Source: Phreatobacter aquaticus (GTDB lineage: Bacteria > Pseudomonadota > Alphaproteobacteria > Rhizobiales > Phreatobacteraceae). From it: DNA of 64,000 nt. The position numbers and the translations under genes were made by a program. The stretch lies in NCBI RefSeq assembly GCF_005160265.1, contig NZ_CP039865.1, forward strand, positions 2,380,828-2,444,827, given 5' to 3'. Under the pieces are notes generated by a model, which was given only the letters and a program-made list of their open reading frames with translations, made no database searches and was not told the DNA's origin. Shown here in pieces: positions 63,058 through 64,000 of this stretch. Positions within the stretch are counted from its first letter, which is position 1, and the number at the start of each line of letters is the position of its first letter.

Positions 63058-64000
63058 TCACCCGCCTGCCCAGCCGGTCCGCCGCGCGGCCTCGTCCAGC
63101 ATGGGAAAGGCGCGCGATGCTGACGGCTCCCTGAGCCCCGGATCGATCGGCACCGGCAGGGCGGCCATCGCGCCGCCCACGCCCGAGACCTCACGCGCGA
63201 ACAGGCCGCGCCCGACGAAGGCACGATCGTTGGCCGCTTCCTCCAGCGTCGCGACCACCGAGACGCAGACATCGGCATCTCCGAACGCCTCCTGCCATGC
63301 GGCAGCGCTGCGTCCGGCGATCAGGCCTGCAACCTTGGCGCGGGTCGCCTGCGGATCGGGACGGTCGTCGCGGTCTTCCGGGCCAAGTCCGATCCTGTCG
63401 CAGAACACCTGCCAGAACCGCTCCTCCAGCGGCGCTGCCGCGAGGAACCGGTCATCGGCGGTGCGATAGATCTGATAGCGGGGCGAGCCTCCGGTGATCA
63501 GCTCGCCGCCAGGCCTTGGCCAGGCGCCGGCATGGCCTGCAGCCAGTCCCCAATAGGCGAAGGTGAAGAGATTGTCGGCCATGGCGACATCGATCGAGCA
63601 ACCCCGGCCGCTTAGCGCCCGCTGCTGCAGCGCCAGCAGGATGTTCAGCACCGCCGGATAGGCGCCCCCGCCGATATCGGCGGCCAGAACCTGCGGCAGG
63701 ACCGGCGCGCCATCGGTGCCGCGCGTCAGGCCGAGCAGGCCGGCCTCGGCGAGATAGTTGAGATCGTGACCGGCCTTGGCGACCCGCTCACCCGACTGGC
63801 CGTAGCCGGAGATGGAACAATAGATCAGCCGCGGATTGTCCGTGGCGAGTGTTTCGTAACCGAGCCCCAGCCGCGCCATCACGCCCGGCCGGAACTGCTC
63901 GATCAGCACATCGGCCTCGGCGGCGAGCGCCTTGATGTGGGCGAGGTCGCCGGCATCCTTCAGATCCGCGACCAGGCTCGCCTTGCCGCGGTTGAGCAGG
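63058..64000 (-). CDS. CaiB/BaiF-family CoA-transferase (N-terminal part cut off)
   Basis: Class III CoA-transferase moving CoA between carboxylic acids. The visible 314 codons start in NRGKASLVADLKDAGD, a conserved N-terminal region, so perhaps 50 residues lie beyond the right edge. ADVLIEQFRPGVMARLGLGYETL, YCSISGYGQSG and AGHDLNYLAEAGLLGL are typical. The Asp in AGHDLNY is the expected catalytic nucleophile. It is convergent with the acyl-CoA synthetase and may serve the same pathway or belong to a neighbouring one. Confidence 0.88.
   Translation of the reverse strand, partial: LLNRGKASLVADLKDAGDLAHIKALAAEADVLIEQFRPGVMARLGLGYETLATDNPRLIYCSISGYGQSGERVAKAGHDLNYLAEAGLLGLTRGTDGAPVLPQVLAADIGGGAYPAVLNILLALQQRALSGRGCSIDVAMADNLFTFAYWGLAAGHAGAWPRPGGELITGGSPRYQIYRTADDRFLAAAPLEERFWQVFCDRIGLGPEDRDDRPDPQATRAKVAGLIAGRSAAAWQEAFGDADVCVSVVATLEEAANDRAFVGRGLFAREVSGVGGAMAALPVPIDPGLREPSASRAFPMLDEAARRTGWAGG

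Overview
The window is GC-rich, densely coding DNA without phage, insertion sequence, rRNA, tRNA or CRISPR. Gene content (TamAB, TypA, IlvD, TRAP-TAXI and Bug-type transport, small Tat-exported basic proteins, palindromic intergenic repeats containing GGCCGGG/CCCGGCC) points to an alphaproteobacterium of the order Hyphomicrobiales, perhaps Bosea- or Phreatobacter-like. The taxon is inferred from gene style only.

Layout. 1-2705: the N-terminal bulk of a GlcD/D-2-hydroxyacid dehydrogenase-type FAD oxidase (minus strand), then a polyprenyl diphosphate synthase. 2780-10799: a tightly overlapping operon for a dipeptide/oligopeptide ABC importer, an M20 peptidase and a DadA-like D-amino acid oxidoreductase. 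10891-13868: a TRAP-TAXI transporter whose two genes are separated by a good terminator hairpin. 13931-16330: cytochrome c and TypA/BipA. 16331-20830: an unusual stretch with a structured non-coding region, an exported DPYD-repeat protein next to a JmjC/cupin oxygenase, a receiver-like protein lacking its phospho-acceptor Asp, an orphan Bug protein and an apparently frameshifted Tat/Arg-rich small protein. 20859-27124: tamB and tamA. 27259-28106: a 389-bp tandem duplication encoding two identical 87-residue exported proteins. 28151-36426: cupin, M29 aminopeptidase, ilvD and an RND efflux pair.

36663-41590: a divergent MocR regulator and a cassette of Bug binding protein, degradative-type HMG-CoA reductase and an arylmalonate decarboxylase/maleate isomerase-like protein, suggesting use of mevalonate or a related acid. 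41628-48144: an iron/heme locus with a siderophore-interacting flavoprotein, TonB-dependent heme-type receptor, HmuS-like protein, exporter-fold ABC protein of the YddA/Rv1819c type and a PNPOx-family protein; no HmuTUV importer is present. 48270-54160: a NitT/TauT ABC transporter with an embedded GntR regulator, divergent from a fumarylacetoacetase-family hydrolase and a cyclase-family hydrolase. 54173-62629: an IclR regulator divergent from a branched-chain-type binding protein, five short-chain dehydrogenases, a Dabb protein and an acyl-CoA synthetase, probably a catabolic island for an unidentified cyclic or oxygenated carboxylic substrate. After a 428-bp gap with two large palindromic repeats, a CaiB/BaiF CoA-transferase runs off the right edge.

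The best candidates for undescribed biology are the DPYD-repeat/JmjC pair, the frameshifted Arg-rich gene, the mevalonate-type cassette, the HmuTUV-less iron locus and the five-dehydrogenase island. Functions are assigned from motifs read by eye; no database search was run.
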